Below the pieces are notes generated by a model that saw only the letters and a list, made by a program, of their open reading frames with translations, made no database searches and was not told the DNA's origin. Below, one piece after another: positions 23,256 through 33,600 of a DNA stretch of 64,000 bases; the stretch's first letter is position 1; every line of letters starts with the position of its first letter. The DNA comes from Tubulanus polymorphus (taxonomy: Eukaryota; Nemertea; Palaeonemertea; Tubulaniformes; Tubulanidae): NCBI RefSeq assembly GCF_964204645.1, contig NC_134026.1, forward strand, positions 14,226,450 to 14,290,449, given 5' to 3'. A program made the translations under genes and the position numbers.

Positions 23256-24000
23256 ATGGTAGAATTAAAAGAATATAGAATATTTGTTGATTCAAGAAGA
23301 CTTACGAATCATAAATCTCATAATTTACTAGTACAATTAGATAGAGAATTTAAAAATTGTGTTGATTTAAAATTAGTAAATATTAGTTTATGTAACTCAT
23401 TTTACAATATATCGGATAAAACTTTTGACCATAGACTGTTTATGATTCATGATAGAAATAGAAATAAATGGTTTACTTTACTTTTAAAACCAGGATTATA
23501 TAATTTAGAAACATTAGCACAAGAAATTAATAAAAGAGCTACTTCATTATCTGCTGGATTTAGAATTAGATTTTTAAAAAGTGATATCAATAATAAAGTA
23601 AGAATAAAGTTAACTAATGAACAACATCATTTTATAGTAAGAAAACCATAAGCTAAAATTTTAGGAACTACACCAAATAAAGTTCATGCAAATGTTGATG
23701 CTACACCAGACTTAATGCCTTGCACACATTTCTATATTTATTGCAATTTAGTTGATCCTACAAAGACATTTGAAGCAACTAAAGATACAATTTGTAATTC
23801 TGATTTATTAAATATTTAACCATTAAAAATGCTAAACACTTTGGAACACAAATTAAATATTATTTAGCAGAATGCGAATTTAAACCTTGTATTCGACATT
23901 TTAATGATTTCAAATTAAAGTAAGAAATCATAATGGTTACTTAATTGATTTGAATAACTTTCGTGTAATTTATGAATTAGTTATGAGATGTAGAGAGTAA
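23256..24000 (+). pseudogene. PEN penton-like minor capsid protein, Polinton B
   Basis: MVELKEYRIFVDSRRLTNHK is open for 131 codons, to a stop at 23649-23651 (RKP*). It continues as LMPCTHFYIYCNLVDPTKTF and DLNNFRVIYELVMRCRE to TAA 23998. Start at a TAAATG box. A frameshift occurs near 23920. It includes the central 'CNLVDPTKTFEATK' region, which is missing from copy C. Confidence 0.6.
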
Positions 24001-24016
24001 TTTTTTCATTATATAA

Positions 24017-24369
24017 ATGAATAAAACAGTAGGACCGAGCATATGATTTGGATTTGATTTTAAACGTGAGAAAGAAATTAAATTTGATATTAATGATGTA
24101 ATTACACATATTAAAAATATTGTATTTACTAATGAAACAACTTTTGAATATGAAACAACAATAAATAAAGAAACTTTAAATGTAGAAAAGAATACTGATT
24201 TGATTAGAAATGCTTTAAGATTTTATGAATTAGATGAAGATTTTATCATCGATGATATTGAAAAAATAATAACTGAAATATATAAAAATGAAACTAATAA
24301 TATTATAAATATTGAAATAATAATAACTAAGTTTACTAAATATTTGAAGATTTTTTTATTAATAAATGA
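24017..24369 (+). pseudogene. G3 helical protein, Polinton B
   Basis: Starts at TATATAAATGAAT. Reads KTVGPSI, then a TGA (Cys or Trp position in the other copies), then DFKREKEIKFDINDVI. The rest is a charged helix with RNALRFYELDEDFIIDDI, ending at the ATGA overlap with G4. Homologs at 11602 and 50862. Confidence 0.55.
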
Positions 24370-24578
24370 GTGATAATAAGTGGATAATAAATGGATCATA
24401 TAATGGAGCATTATTAGCAGTTGGATATACAATGGTATTAAAAAAAGTATTTAGAATGGGAAGTATTAATGTTGATAGATTTGATATCAATGATATTTTT
24501 AAATTAACGTTTGCAGTAACTTTATCTAATTTGACTATTGATTATCTAGAAAAACAAAAATATATTTCTCCTATATAA
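24366..24578 (+). CDS. G4 small membrane protein, Polinton B
   Basis: 70 residues, open: MSDNKWIINGSYNGALLAVG, then YTMVLKKVFRMGSINVDRFD and YLEKQKYISPI. Compared with A and C it lacks three residues (TVG) in the first hydrophobic stretch. Starts in TAAATGAG, sharing four bases with the end of G3. Conservation in three copies argues for a real protein; role unknown. Confidence 0.62.
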   Translation: MSDNKWIINGSYNGALLAVGYTMVLKKVFRMGSINVDRFDINDIFKLTFAVTLSNLTIDYLEKQKYISPI

Positions 24579-24599
24579 ATGCATAATTTTGTTAAATAA

Positions 24600-24986
24600 A
24601 TGGCATCTGCAATTATAACTATTAGCATTTACAGGTGGTGGTTTAAACATATTGATAGAAATAGTTAATTAGCAGAACAAAGAAGACATAACTTAGCATT
24701 AAAGAAATACAATAAAGCGGCAGAAGAATATAGAGAAAAGAGACAAAATTATATGGATTATATCAATAAACAATTCTATAATCAGAAAATTACACAGAGA
24801 TTTTCAATCAGTCGATGATGCTATGAGTTTATATAACGCAGTAACAAATAAAGAAAATTACATTTGTACAAACCTAAATTATCAGATTATTATACCCCAA
24901 GTAATGAACAACAGAAATATGAAATTATTTGGATTTTAGGTGGAACTGTTATTGTTATATTTGTTGCATATAAATTTACTAATTAG
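24600..24986 (+). pseudogene. G5 membrane protein, Polinton B
   Basis: MASAIITI at a TAAATG box, with about 27 bases of the N-terminal membrane span deleted compared with copy C. A stop follows, then KYNKAAEEYREKRQNYMDYI, frame changes near 24795 and 24860, and the terminal span IIWILGGTVIVIFVAYKFTN. Confidence 0.55.
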
Positions 24987-25005
24987 TAATTTCTTTTCTA
25001 AATAA

Positions 25006-25439
25006 ATCGATGATAAAGTTGATAATAATGATATTATTCCTCATGATATCAGTAAAACTAAATTAAAATTATATTTTGAAAAAAAATATTAGAAATTGAA
25101 AGTGACTTAAAGATAAAAAAGAAAAAATATTTAAAATCTCAAATCATATATTATTTTATTATTAGTGGATCGGTTACAATAAGTTCTGTTATAACATTTT
25201 TAGCTATATTCAGTCCATTTACTCCTTTAGCTATATCAATTGGCGTGTTAGGATTAAGTTCAAGTGTTTTAACCAAAATAAGTTCAAAATTAAATATAAA
25301 AGGTAATAAATAAAAAATAAAATCTAATATAAAACAAATTAATAAATTAAAAAATACATTAGATTATATAATAAGTTTAAATGGTAATATAACAGTTAAA
25401 GAACGAGATAAATTATTAGAAGAATCAATTAATTATTAA
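25006..25439 (+). pseudogene. G6 two-span membrane protein, Polinton B (start ATG changed to ATC)
   Basis: The usual TAAATGGATGAT reads TAAATCGATGAT here (25006-25008 is ATC), so the initiator is lost by one substitution. Text continues DNNDIIPHDISKTKLKLYFE, then a frame change. The two hydrophobic spans (SGSVTISSVITFLAIFSPF, SIGVLGLSSSVLT) and the tail to TAA 25437 follow. Confidence 0.55.
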
Positions 25440-25454
25440 TTTTTTATTATATAA

Positions 25455-26785
25455 ATGGGATTTCCAAAAGCTTTCCAATATAATAAATCAATTAAATATA
25501 ATATTCCAGCAATAGATTTTGATAAAAATATTTCATATAAAAATTAAGTTTTAAATTCATTAATTAATTTAGAAATTTACGTTACTGAAACAAAGTTTTT
25601 TATTTCTAGAATGGAAATTATATTTAATATAAGTGAAGTTACTTTTGCTCGAGATGAATATAATATATATAAAATAAAATCTAATATGAGATATTGGCAG
25701 AATCAATTAAATGTTGCTGTTTATTGTGCAACAACAGGATGGCATAAGTTGGAACAATCATCTTAATAACTTAGATAAAAATTTGAATTATTCCGATTTA
25801 AAATTAATTCATACAATAATCAGATTTCACACGTATTTTCAAATTAGAATTATATTAAACGAATTAGAATGTCCTTTACCTGGATCGAAATATTTTAAAG
25901 AATTGGATAATAATATTAATCTATCTAAGTTTTACAAAATAAGTAATGAATTTAATATAAATATTAACTCCGATTTTAGAGCGCATGGTAAATAACATGG
26001 CGTTGGTGAACAGTTTGAAATAAAAAGAATTGATTATATGCATAGAGTTGGAGCTTATCATCATTATAAAATTGATAATAATAATGGATGGATTAATTTC
26101 ATTTAAGTAAATAGTGAAGGTTTTTCCAAGTCTGGAATACAAAGAATAAATCAATCTATAATAATTTATTTAATTAATTTGTATTCTAGGTGCGCAAGTT
26201 GAAACAAAATCACCAATAGTTGGGAATGGTAATACTTCATTTGACGCGCAGAAACAATTTGAAGTTTTATTTGAAGATTCCATTCATAATCATAAAAATA
26301 GATCAATTCCAGAAAAAAGAGTAAGATATCAAAATTATTTAGATAAATCTCATGTAAGATTAAATCATTGTATTGGTCCTAATTTATTAATGATATCTAA
26401 TGATTTAGTATTTAAGATGGGAAATATAATTGGTTATGATAATCTAATTAAAACTGCATCAACACATAATAAGTTTGGGTTACATGATATAAATAAATAG
26501 ATTATCACTGCTCCAAAACTAATGGAAGGTGAAAAAATTAAAAAACATATTCAATCAACAGAAACTAAAACTAAAAATATTAAATTAAATAATGATTCTA
26601 AAATAAAAGATTACCATACATCAGAAAATATTAAAACTGATATTATTCAACATCATATTATTAAAACTAATAATGATAATAAGTCACATGAAAATGCTAA
26701 ATTAGCTATAACTTGTATAGGAATTGTAATAGGAGGAATATTATATTTTAAATTTAAATTTTCTTTATTATGTAAATGGATGTAG
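25455..26785 (+). pseudogene. G7 conserved Polinton protein, copy B
   Basis: MGFPKAFQYNKSIKYNIPAI at a TAAATG box. Blocks: MRYWQNQLNVAVYCATTG, ELECPLPGSKYFKELDNNIN, SDFRAHGK, AQVETKSPIVGNGNTSFDAQ. The tail MEGEKIKKHIQSTETKTKN runs to a membrane segment (LAITCIGIVIGGILYFKF) and then past its usual stop into the start of G8. Several single-base changes break it. Copy C gives the intact version. Confidence 0.58.
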
Positions 26786-28474
26786 AAGGTGGAGAAGATA
26801 TTCCAATGGATACTTTCAATGACCCTGGTATACTTGATGAACCACAACCTGATTTTCCTACTAGTATTGATAATGATGATGGATCAGCATATAATAATAA
26901 TTTAAATAATGATGAAGATGATGGTGAAATTGATAACGAAACGCGTGAAAAATTTGAAGAATATATGACAGCTCCCGAAAGGGAAGTAATTAGACCAGTA
27001 ATATTTAGAAAAGATTTAATGAATGTATTAGTAAATACAACTGATCCTTATTTTAAAAAAGAATTATATGGAATGAAAAGTAGAGTAATAGATACAATTG
27101 TTAACGAATTATTACCAAAAGATGTAATAGATGAAGTTGATTCAGAAGTAATTGTAATGCAAATTGAAAAAGATGATCCACATTTCACGAATAATTTAGA
27201 ATTTAAAAAGGATGCATGGTTTTATAATGTTGAATTAAATAAAAAAGATGTATCAATTCAATTATCTAAAATGGGACAAGAAAATATATTTGAACCTGGA
27301 ATGTTAGCAAGTTGTACTATTGAACATTCAAAAGGTGGTTCAGAACTTCTCAGAATTATATGGAATGCAATCGATAGAATAAATGAAGAAGAACCAATCA
27401 AGGATATTGATATTAACAAATATTCACCATTTAAAAATCCAAATTTAAATCCTACTTTTGTTGATTCAGAAGTGGAAGAGTATGGAGATCGATTAGATAA
27501 ATTAAGATCTTCAACACCAGAAACATCGAGAAGAGACACTAAACCAATTGATATTGATTTAAGTCAATTACAATTAGTAAAAAAATATTTGACTCAATAG
27601 ATTCAGTTAATGCGGCAGAAGAACAGATGAATAATACTTTAGATACACCTGGTACCGAACCTGGAACAAATCAAATGCAACTTTTCTGAGAAAAAGGATT
27701 TATTGATTTAACTGATGAAGAATTAAAAATATTTCCCAAACAAGTACGTAGAGAAATTATTAGTATAAGAGATGAAACTGATAAAATTACCGATATTAAG
27801 ATGAGATTTTCTAAAATAACCCTGTTAGAAAAAGAATTAACTGATACAAATGAAGATTTATAACAATTAGAATTAGATAGAAATCTTTTGAAGTAATTGA
27901 TGAAGCTGATTATGAAAGCAGAAAGTCATCTTTAGAAAAAGAAATTGATGATTTAAAATATAACAAAGAATTACAGGAAAAAGAAAGAAAAATATTATTA
28001 AAATCATATGATCTTAATCATATTAAAAAATTAAAAGTAATTTTTAAAGATTTAAAAATAAAACCAGATTCTAAACTATCATTAAAAGATAGAATAAAAT
28101 TATTATTTAAATTAAAAGGTATAACAATTCTTTCAATTCTAACAGCTGTAACTATGGTATTTACGACAATAGGTTTAGCCATTCAAATTCATTAAAATCT
28201 ACACCTTCTCCTAAACCACATGATAAACCACCAAATAATAATAATTCTATACAAGATAAAGTTAAAGATGGATTAAAAAAATTAGCAAAATAATTATGAG
28301 AACTATCTACAAATCTGCTGCAGCTTTTCCCGGAGTTATAGCATCAATCGTTGGTTTTGTTTTAAAATCTGCTGGGAATATTCTTAACTTTGCTGCTGAA
28401 CATATAATTTTATTTTTAATTACAGTTGTAAGTGCTATTATTTTTGGATTAGTGAATATAATCAAAAATAGATA
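26776..28474 (+). pseudogene. G8 long coiled-coil and membrane protein, Polinton B
   Basis: The first 274 codons are open to TAG at 27598. They hold an acidic N-terminus (MDVEGGEDIPMDTFNDPGIL), a globular middle (RPVIFRKDLMNVLVNTTDPY; AWFYNVELNKKDVSIQL) and a Ser/Pro-rich end. Past the stop come EKGFIDLTDEELKIFPKQVR, a coiled coil with frame breaks, then hydrophobic segments ITILSILTAVTMVF and FAAEHIILFLITVVSAIIFG to TAA 28472. The globular middle is absent from copy C. Its place between G7 and MCP suggests a virion or membrane component; function unknown. Confidence 0.58.
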
Positions 28475-28484
28475 ATTAATTTTA

Positions 28485-29557
28485 ATGAGTGGGAGTTATA
28501 TAAATCCTTCAAAGAATTCTAGAATATCTAATTCTATTAAAGCAGAGAGATCTCATCATATAATTACTCATAATCCTTCAAATATTAATCCTGATGAAAC
28601 TCTATATCTTAGATTTCCGAGATCATATCAAAATACTTTTTATGTTCCAAATAGTATTTATTTATCAGCTGATATAAATGTAACTGGTAATAATAATAAT
28701 TATGTTGTAGATAATGTTGGGAGATATTTTATTAGAAAATTAATTGTAAAGATCGGTCCAGTGGTTATTTTTTCATTAGAGGATTATAATTTATTTATGT
28801 ATTATAAAGATTTATGGTTAACAAATAAAAATAGAAATAATATGATATTTCAAGCATCCAATCAGAAAACCGAAATAAATTAAGATCAGGGGCTAATGAC
28901 GCAATAGTAACTCGTACCGCAGATAATTTGATAAAAAAGATCTAGGTAACTGACACAGTAACTGATGAAAATATTGCTAGCATAATTCAAACTCAATATC
29001 ATCAAGGATTTTAATTATTATATGATTATATTGAAAAATTTAAAATTGTAACTATTAATGCAAATGATGAAATAATCAATGAGAATATTAACTTCCCAAG
29101 AAGATATGTAAAAGGCGTATTAATATTTTTTACCCTTGCAACATATTCTAATGGCGCATTAAATGTTGATAATTATTATGATCCGGAAATTTCAAAAGTA
29201 GAAATAACAATTGAAGGCATAGCAAGTAAAATATTTTGCCAAGGAATGAGAATGATAGATCAATGACCAGAAATTAGAAAACATTTTATTAATGAAAAAA
29301 TGAAATCATCTGAAAATTGTAATATCAATCAAATAGATTATTATACTGGTAATAAATACGCATTATGGTTAGATTTTAGAACAACAGAGGATAATTTATT
29401 ACATGGTTCTGGTATAAAATTAAAAAATACAAAAGATGGGATACAATTATTCATGAAAAAGAAAAAAGGAGATTTAAATTACAAAATGCATATTTATATT
29501 ATATCTGACGCGCAATTAAATATTATAAATTCTCAATTAAATAGTGTTATGTATTAA
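28485..29557 (+). pseudogene. Major capsid protein (double jelly-roll type), Polinton B
   Basis: Polinton MCPs form the capsid shell. Here MSGSYINPSKNSRISNSIK, DETLYLRFPRSYQNTFYVPN and DNVGRYFIRKLIVKIG are open to 28883. A frameshift follows, then a deletion of about 55 codons (from near 28937, DNLIKK, straight to TVTDENIASIIQ). The C-terminal half GMRMIDQ and YYTGNKYALWLDFRTTEDN runs to TAA 29555. The pattern of an N-terminal 'Y.P..IYL.A...V' stretch and 'F..YK..W' matches the Polinton MCP family as I know it; the fold is inferred. Confidence 0.68.
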
Positions 29558-29583
29558 AATTTTAATAAAAATTTTTATAATAA

Positions 29584-29766
29584 ATGGAAGGAGTAATATA
29601 TGAAATACAAAGTCCAAGTGAAATGATATCAGATATATATTATATAATAGCTTATGATGAATATAGTAAGTATTTTGGAGAATACTTTAATCAATTCAAA
29701 TATAGAATAAGTAAAATAGAAAAGAATATTGAAACTAAAATAGAAGATAATACTGAAACTAAAATA

Positions 29767-29770
<4 letters not shown>
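29584..29770 (+). CDS. Unrecognised small ORF at the 3' end of the left half of Polinton B
   Basis: Starts at a TAAATGG box with MEGVIYEIQSPSEMISDIYY and continues about 60 codons of charged sequence (KYRISKIEKNIETKIEDN) before dissolving into the TA microsatellite, where the frame reads only Tyr-Ile. No counterpart lies between MCP and INT in copy C. The original C-terminus has been replaced or hidden by the microsatellite. Confidence 0.4.

Positions 29771-29851
<81 letters not shown>
29766..29851. repeat. (TA)n microsatellite at the convergence point of Polinton B
   Basis: About forty TA units, interrupted once by TG. It lies exactly between the rightward and leftward gene blocks. Confidence 0.95.
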
Positions 29852-29854
<3 letters not shown>

Positions 29855-29975
29855 TTATATTAATATGAAATTGATAAAATAACTAAAAATCAAACTCGTA
29901 CTGTTTTTTATTTAAAAAACACATATATAATTTATATATGCTAAAAATTCTATAATATTTCAAATTTTAATTATT

Positions 29976-30092
29976 TATGTATCTAATACGTATTTACTAC
30001 ATATTGGGTGTTTTAAGTATTAATTATCTAATACATATTGGGGGTTTTAAGTATTAAGGTATCTAATACGTATCTAATACGTATCTTATACA
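29976..30092. repeat. Short tandem repeats around 'tatctaatacgtat'
   Basis: At least five copies of a 14-16 base unit, some followed by 'attgggggttttaagtatta' (two copies). This noncoding spacer lies between the convergent halves of Polinton B. Confidence 0.7.
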
Positions 30093-30170
30093 CAAATGCT
30101 TAAATTATGATTTTATTTTATAAATTTATATTCATATGGAAATTGAAGTCTCAGTAATAATTTTGAACCT

Positions 30171-30696
30171 TTATTTAGTCTTTAGTTTATTCATATATTC
30201 ATCATGTAATTCAGTAGGTATTATTTGATTTTCTTCGAATGATTGTTGCATAGATTTTCTATCTTTATTGTAGAATAAAACTAAAAATCTTATATTCTCC
30301 CTAAAATCTTTCACAATTGAATTATATTTTTGATTTAAAACCCACGTTGTTATCCCAAAATGTATCCCCGAGAAAGCTAAAAACATAACTCACTTTCTCT
30401 AACTTTTGAATCATGTAAATTAGCACAATCATCTATGATAAATAATGTATTTGAACCTTTATAAATATCAATTGCTATTTTAATACAATTATCTAAATTT
30501 TCTTTTACTGTTTTAGGATCTAATATAATATACTATTTTATCTTAACTATATCCCTATTATATGTTTTATTCGTTTCATTCAATGATATTATATTATCAA
30601 AATGATTTTTATAAATAGTTTCTAACAAATCTAATTTGAAATGCGTTTTACCACATTTGGTTACTCCAGTTCAAATATAAATAAATCTTTATTCAT
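30171..30696 (-). pseudogene. Packaging ATPase (FtsK/HerA, A32-like), Polinton B
   Basis: ATP-driven genome packaging enzyme. The start MNKDLFIFE lies in TAAATGAA (ATG at 30694-30696), followed by a deletion of about eight codons, then TGVTKCGKTHF (Walker A). Walker B FIIDDCANLHDS lies near 30420, with frame breaks around it. The C-terminal GIHFGITTWVLNQKYNSIVK is open to the stop at 30171. The homolog at 57506-58066 is intact. Confidence 0.75.
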
Positions 30697-30717
30697 TTAT
30701 CTTTTAATTTTACTAGA

Positions 30718-31798
30718 TTAAATCCATTCATTAAATTTATCATCATACCCTTTATATTTCCCTTTATATTTATAAGAATATTTCTTACCACGTAATGTTT
30801 TTGTTTTCAATACGTTTTCTATTTTGTATTCTATTTCATCTGGATTTGGTACAAGTGATAATTCTTGTTCATAAAAATAACCTAAGATTTCTACATCTTT
30901 TAGATATTGTAATTTATATACAAAAGGTTTAGTTAATATTATCTTTTTAATCTTAAATATTTCTTCAGTAAAATTTGGGGTATAACCTTTATAAAATGTT
31001 TTTCGATATTTAGATATTCTTACATGTTGCCCAATTTTAAATTTAGGTTCTCCAAAATCATGTGTTACAAATGCTCCATATAAATTATTCCAAACTACTT
31101 CTGAATTATCCACTTTTCAAGCTTGTATAGGTTTCATATTTATAGAACTAGAAATGTTTAGAATTATTATAACCTTTCACTAAATCATCTAATACATCGA
31201 TATATTTATATGTTTCATTTGCAGTAAAATATTCCCACATTCTAGTTTTCAATGTTTTATTATATCTTTCTATGATAGATGCTTTTTTATCTGAGTGTGT
31301 TGAAAAATATTCTATTCTGTTATCAGATAATAGTTTTTTTTAAATGTTTATTATGAAATTACTTACCTTCATCAAATTGTATCTTACCTGGAATAGCTTC
31401 TTTAAATATTAATTTAAATGCATTTTTTACTTGTTTACCAGTTTCTTTTTTTGATTGGTATACTCCATGCGTATCTACTGAATATATCTATAACATTTAA
31501 TATCCAAAAATATCCTTTATTGTATTCTTCTAAGTTCTTCATCATATCTATTAAATCTGCTTGCCATTGTTGATCAATATATGAAACCATTACTTTTCTT
31601 GTTAAATAATTTTTATCCATTTTCTTATGAATTTGATATGTTGGTTGATTTTGTACCCATAATCTTGGTTCACTATATTTTATATTTTCTTTATCAGATT
31701 TTATTTTATCCCATAATTCTGAAACGCTTGAATATGATACTCCACTCTCTGTGTTATAATATAAATCTCTTCAATATTGTGTTTTTTTTCATCTTATT
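30718..31798 (-). pseudogene. RVE-family integrase with C-terminal chromo-like domain, Polinton B
   Basis: Inserts the element by a DDE reaction. From about 31790 leftward: RDLYYNTESGVSYSS and QPTYQIHKKMDKNYLTRKVM. The catalytic core has QWQADLIDM (first Asp), ILNVIDIFSRYAWS, IQFDEGK (second Asp) and the ERYNKTLKTRMW-type Glu motif. The C-terminal SH3/chromo-like part is open at 30718-31113 (FGEPKFKIGQHVRISKY; FYEQELSLVP). Frameshifts and a stop after the second Asp. Same family as 56382-57505. Confidence 0.8.
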
Positions 31799-31813
31799 TT
31801 AATCCATCAATAA

Positions 31814-32052
31814 TTATTTAGTTTTAGTTTCGTATATAATAGGTTTACAATCATCACTACTATCATCATTATCATTATTATTAGATTTAGATTTATACTT
31901 ATATTTATATATTACACCAGAAAATATAATAACTGTTACTAATCCAATTGTAATATATGATTTATTATTATTTCCAGCATTAGAAGAATTAGATAAATTA
32001 TTATTTGAATTAATATCGGGTGATTCATTTATATCTTAACATCATCATTCAT
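31814..32052 (-). pseudogene. Small single-span membrane protein, Polinton B
   Basis: ATG at 32050-32052 (MNDDVK), a one-base shift, then NESPDINSNNNLSNSSNAGN, a membrane span (SYITIGLVTVIIFSGVIYKY), a basic stretch, and an Asn/Asp-rich tail ending YETKTK. It overlaps the end of the upstream gene. In place and type it resembles G13 of copy C (single span, polar arms), but sequence identity is not clear. Confidence 0.5.
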
Positions 32053-32205
32053 TTATTTTAGTTAATTTTTCTTCCGATTCAATATTATCTGATTTACTTT
32101 TATCTTTACATACTAAAGGTTTGATATTGGAAAATATTATAAATCCAGTAGAAATGAAATTGTCTTTTCAATATCAATAATATTCTTATTAGATTTCTTT
32201 GACAT
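32045..32205 (-). pseudogene. G12-like membrane protein remnant, Polinton B
   Basis: Short frame from ATG 32205 (MSKKSNKNIIDIEK). After a frame change it reads FISTGFIIFSNIKPL, the counterpart of LLSTGVITFSNIE in copy C G12, and then the tail KSKSDNIESEEKLTKINE. Its stop overlaps the next gene's ATG. Most of the 200-residue protein of copy C is missing. Confidence 0.45.
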
Positions 32206-32214
32206 TTATATTAA

Positions 32215-32440
32215 TAAAAAAGCGAAAAAAATATTATAATAATACTAGCTAGTTAAAGTTAAAGAATTTTAAATACTAGCTATTTGAAGATATGTAATTT
32301 CTATTCAATTTTTATCAAAATCTATTTAATCTAGTTTTAATTAGAATTGCATAAGAAAATATTAAAAATATAATAGAAATAATATCTAGTTGAAGGTATG
32401 TAATTTTTAATACTTTCTATATGAATTAGGATTCAATATC
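32215..32440. repeat. CTAG-rich noncoding repeat block, Polinton B
   Basis: Contains 'tactagctagttaaag', 'tactagctatttgaaga', 'tctagttttaattagaatt' and 'atctagttgaagg'. Closely related text occurs at 47716-48010, and shorter related units at 58095-58400, always in intergenic Polinton DNA. No open frame. A replication, packaging or transcription signal is possible but not shown. Confidence 0.6.
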
Positions 32441-32454
32441 ACACTACTCTTGTC

Positions 32455-32488
32455 TATCTATAGGAGCAGTTACTATTACTGTCCAGAT
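32455..32488 (-). promoter_or_regulatory. Conserved intergenic stem-loop, Polinton B copy
   Basis: On the minus strand: ATCT, GGACAGT, loop AATAGTA, ACTG-C-TCC, then TAT and AGAT. This forms one stem with a single bulged C. It lies about 95 bases 3' of the HNH stop codon. Counterparts with paired base changes are at 59393-59422 and 36157-36186. Likely a 3'-end or RNA structure element. Confidence 0.55.
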
Positions 32489-32581
32489 AAGTCATTTTGG
32501 ATTCTCGATATTAAATTCCTCAACGTATTGTTCATTATTTGGATCATTGTTCCATAATTCAATAAATTCCATTGCTTTATC

Positions 32582-33298
32582 TTACTGATCTAAATATAAC
32601 TGAAAATCTAGTTTGTCATGTTTAATCATATTTTCTATCTTTTCGAGTGGTCTTAGATTCTTCCAATTCCAAATTAACTTTTCATTACAATCATCATCCA
32701 AATTAAATTTAGATATTGGTAACACGTGATCAATATGAAAGTATTCACCATAATTATCTATTTTTATTTTATCATCAAATTGATAAACAATCCAGGATTT
32801 TAGAAATTCATCTGAACAGTCTAGCAAATTATATAGTGTTTCTGAGAGTTTCTCTTTGCTGAATAATTTTGATACTTTAGATCTTAAACAATTTTTCAAT
32901 TTGTAATTAAAATATGTTTTATATCTTTCATTTTGATAATTATTTTGATACGCTTTATAATATTCTCTATTATCATCCCTCCATTCTCTCATATATTCTG
33001 TCATATAGTCTGGATGATTTTCTCTCCATTGTTTATTATTAGCTTTGCATTTTTCTAGATTATTTGTTCGATATTGTTTACCCAATTCTTTACATTTTGC
33101 AGTGTTATTTGTTTGATATTGTTTATTATATAGTTTACGACAATTTTTGCAATAATAACTTTTACCATCTTTCTTATTTTTATCTTTATTAAATTCTGCT
33201 ACTGATTTATTTATTTTACACTTGGAACATTTCTTATAGTATATTTTTATAACCCCAGTATTATTGTTTATATTAATAGTTTGTGATTGTTCCTCCAT
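32582..33298 (-). CDS. HNH endonuclease with N-terminal zinc ribbon, Polinton B
   Basis: 238 residues without a stop, in an element where most genes are broken. The N-terminal CSKCKINKSVAEFNKDKN and YYCKNCRKLYNKQY give a four-Cys zinc ribbon (residues about 20-55). The middle is helical with several Asn/Tyr-rich repeats (QYRTNNLEKCK, QWREN). The C-terminal HNH core is YFHIDHVLPISKF, then NWKNLRPLEKIENMIKHDK (about residues 185-230). This arrangement is common in nucleases of giant viruses and phages. Start ATG 33298; it is not preceded by TAAATG, unlike the others. It lies where copies A and D carry the polymerase body. Could be a homing-type nuclease; target unknown. Confidence 0.75.
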   Translation of the reverse strand: MEEQSQTININNNTGVIKIYYKKCSKCKINKSVAEFNKDKNKKDGKSYYCKNCRKLYNKQYQTNNTAKCKELGKQYRTNNLEKCKANNKQWRENHPDYMTEYMREWRDDNREYYKAYQNNYQNERYKTYFNYKLKNCLRSKVSKLFSKEKLSETLYNLLDCSDEFLKSWIVYQFDDKIKIDNYGEYFHIDHVLPISKFNLDDDCNEKLIWNWKNLRPLEKIENMIKHDKLDFQLYLDQ

Positions 33299-33381
33299 TG
33301 ATAATACATATTTTTATCAAAATTGATTAATATAATCTCATTCTCCTTTGTTTCTTCTCTTTTGAACTTTAAGTATTCATT

Positions 33382-33600
33382 TCATCTAAATTGGTTACTC
33401 AATGATTGATTACATGTATCACATTTGTTTATTTCTTTTTCATTCTTTAATTCTTCTAGTTTAGTTTCTAATATATCATCTTTATATTTTAACTTTAATT
33501 TATTCTCTAAATGTCTTTTAGTTCTATTATGTCTTGCTTTTTGAGATTTATCTATATTAATTTTACATGTTGAACAGTAGTACTTCTTATTTGCTTCCAT
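33382..33600 (-). CDS. Short zinc-finger protein related to the polymerase N-terminus, Polinton B
   Basis: 72 residues: MEANKKYYCSTCKINIDKSQ (C-x2-C ... H-x-H-type finger), RHNRTKRHLENK, then a second C-x2-C pair (NKCDTCNQSL). It aligns with the two-finger start of the polymerase of copies A and C. The ATG lies in TTTAAATGG at the edge of the right terminal repeat and reads inward. It ends with a stop, and no polymerase follows. Confidence 0.6.
   Translation of the reverse strand: MEANKKYYCSTCKINIDKSQKARHNRTKRHLENKLKLKYKDDILETKLEELKNEKEINKCDTCNQSLSNQFR

Noticed and set aside
32425-32590. Stop-codon readthrough after the HNH gene (TAA then further coding text, UGA-CUU plus stem-loop)
   Set aside because: In copies C and E the frame after the UGA hits another stop within about six codons, so the hairpin is better explained as a 3'-end structure.
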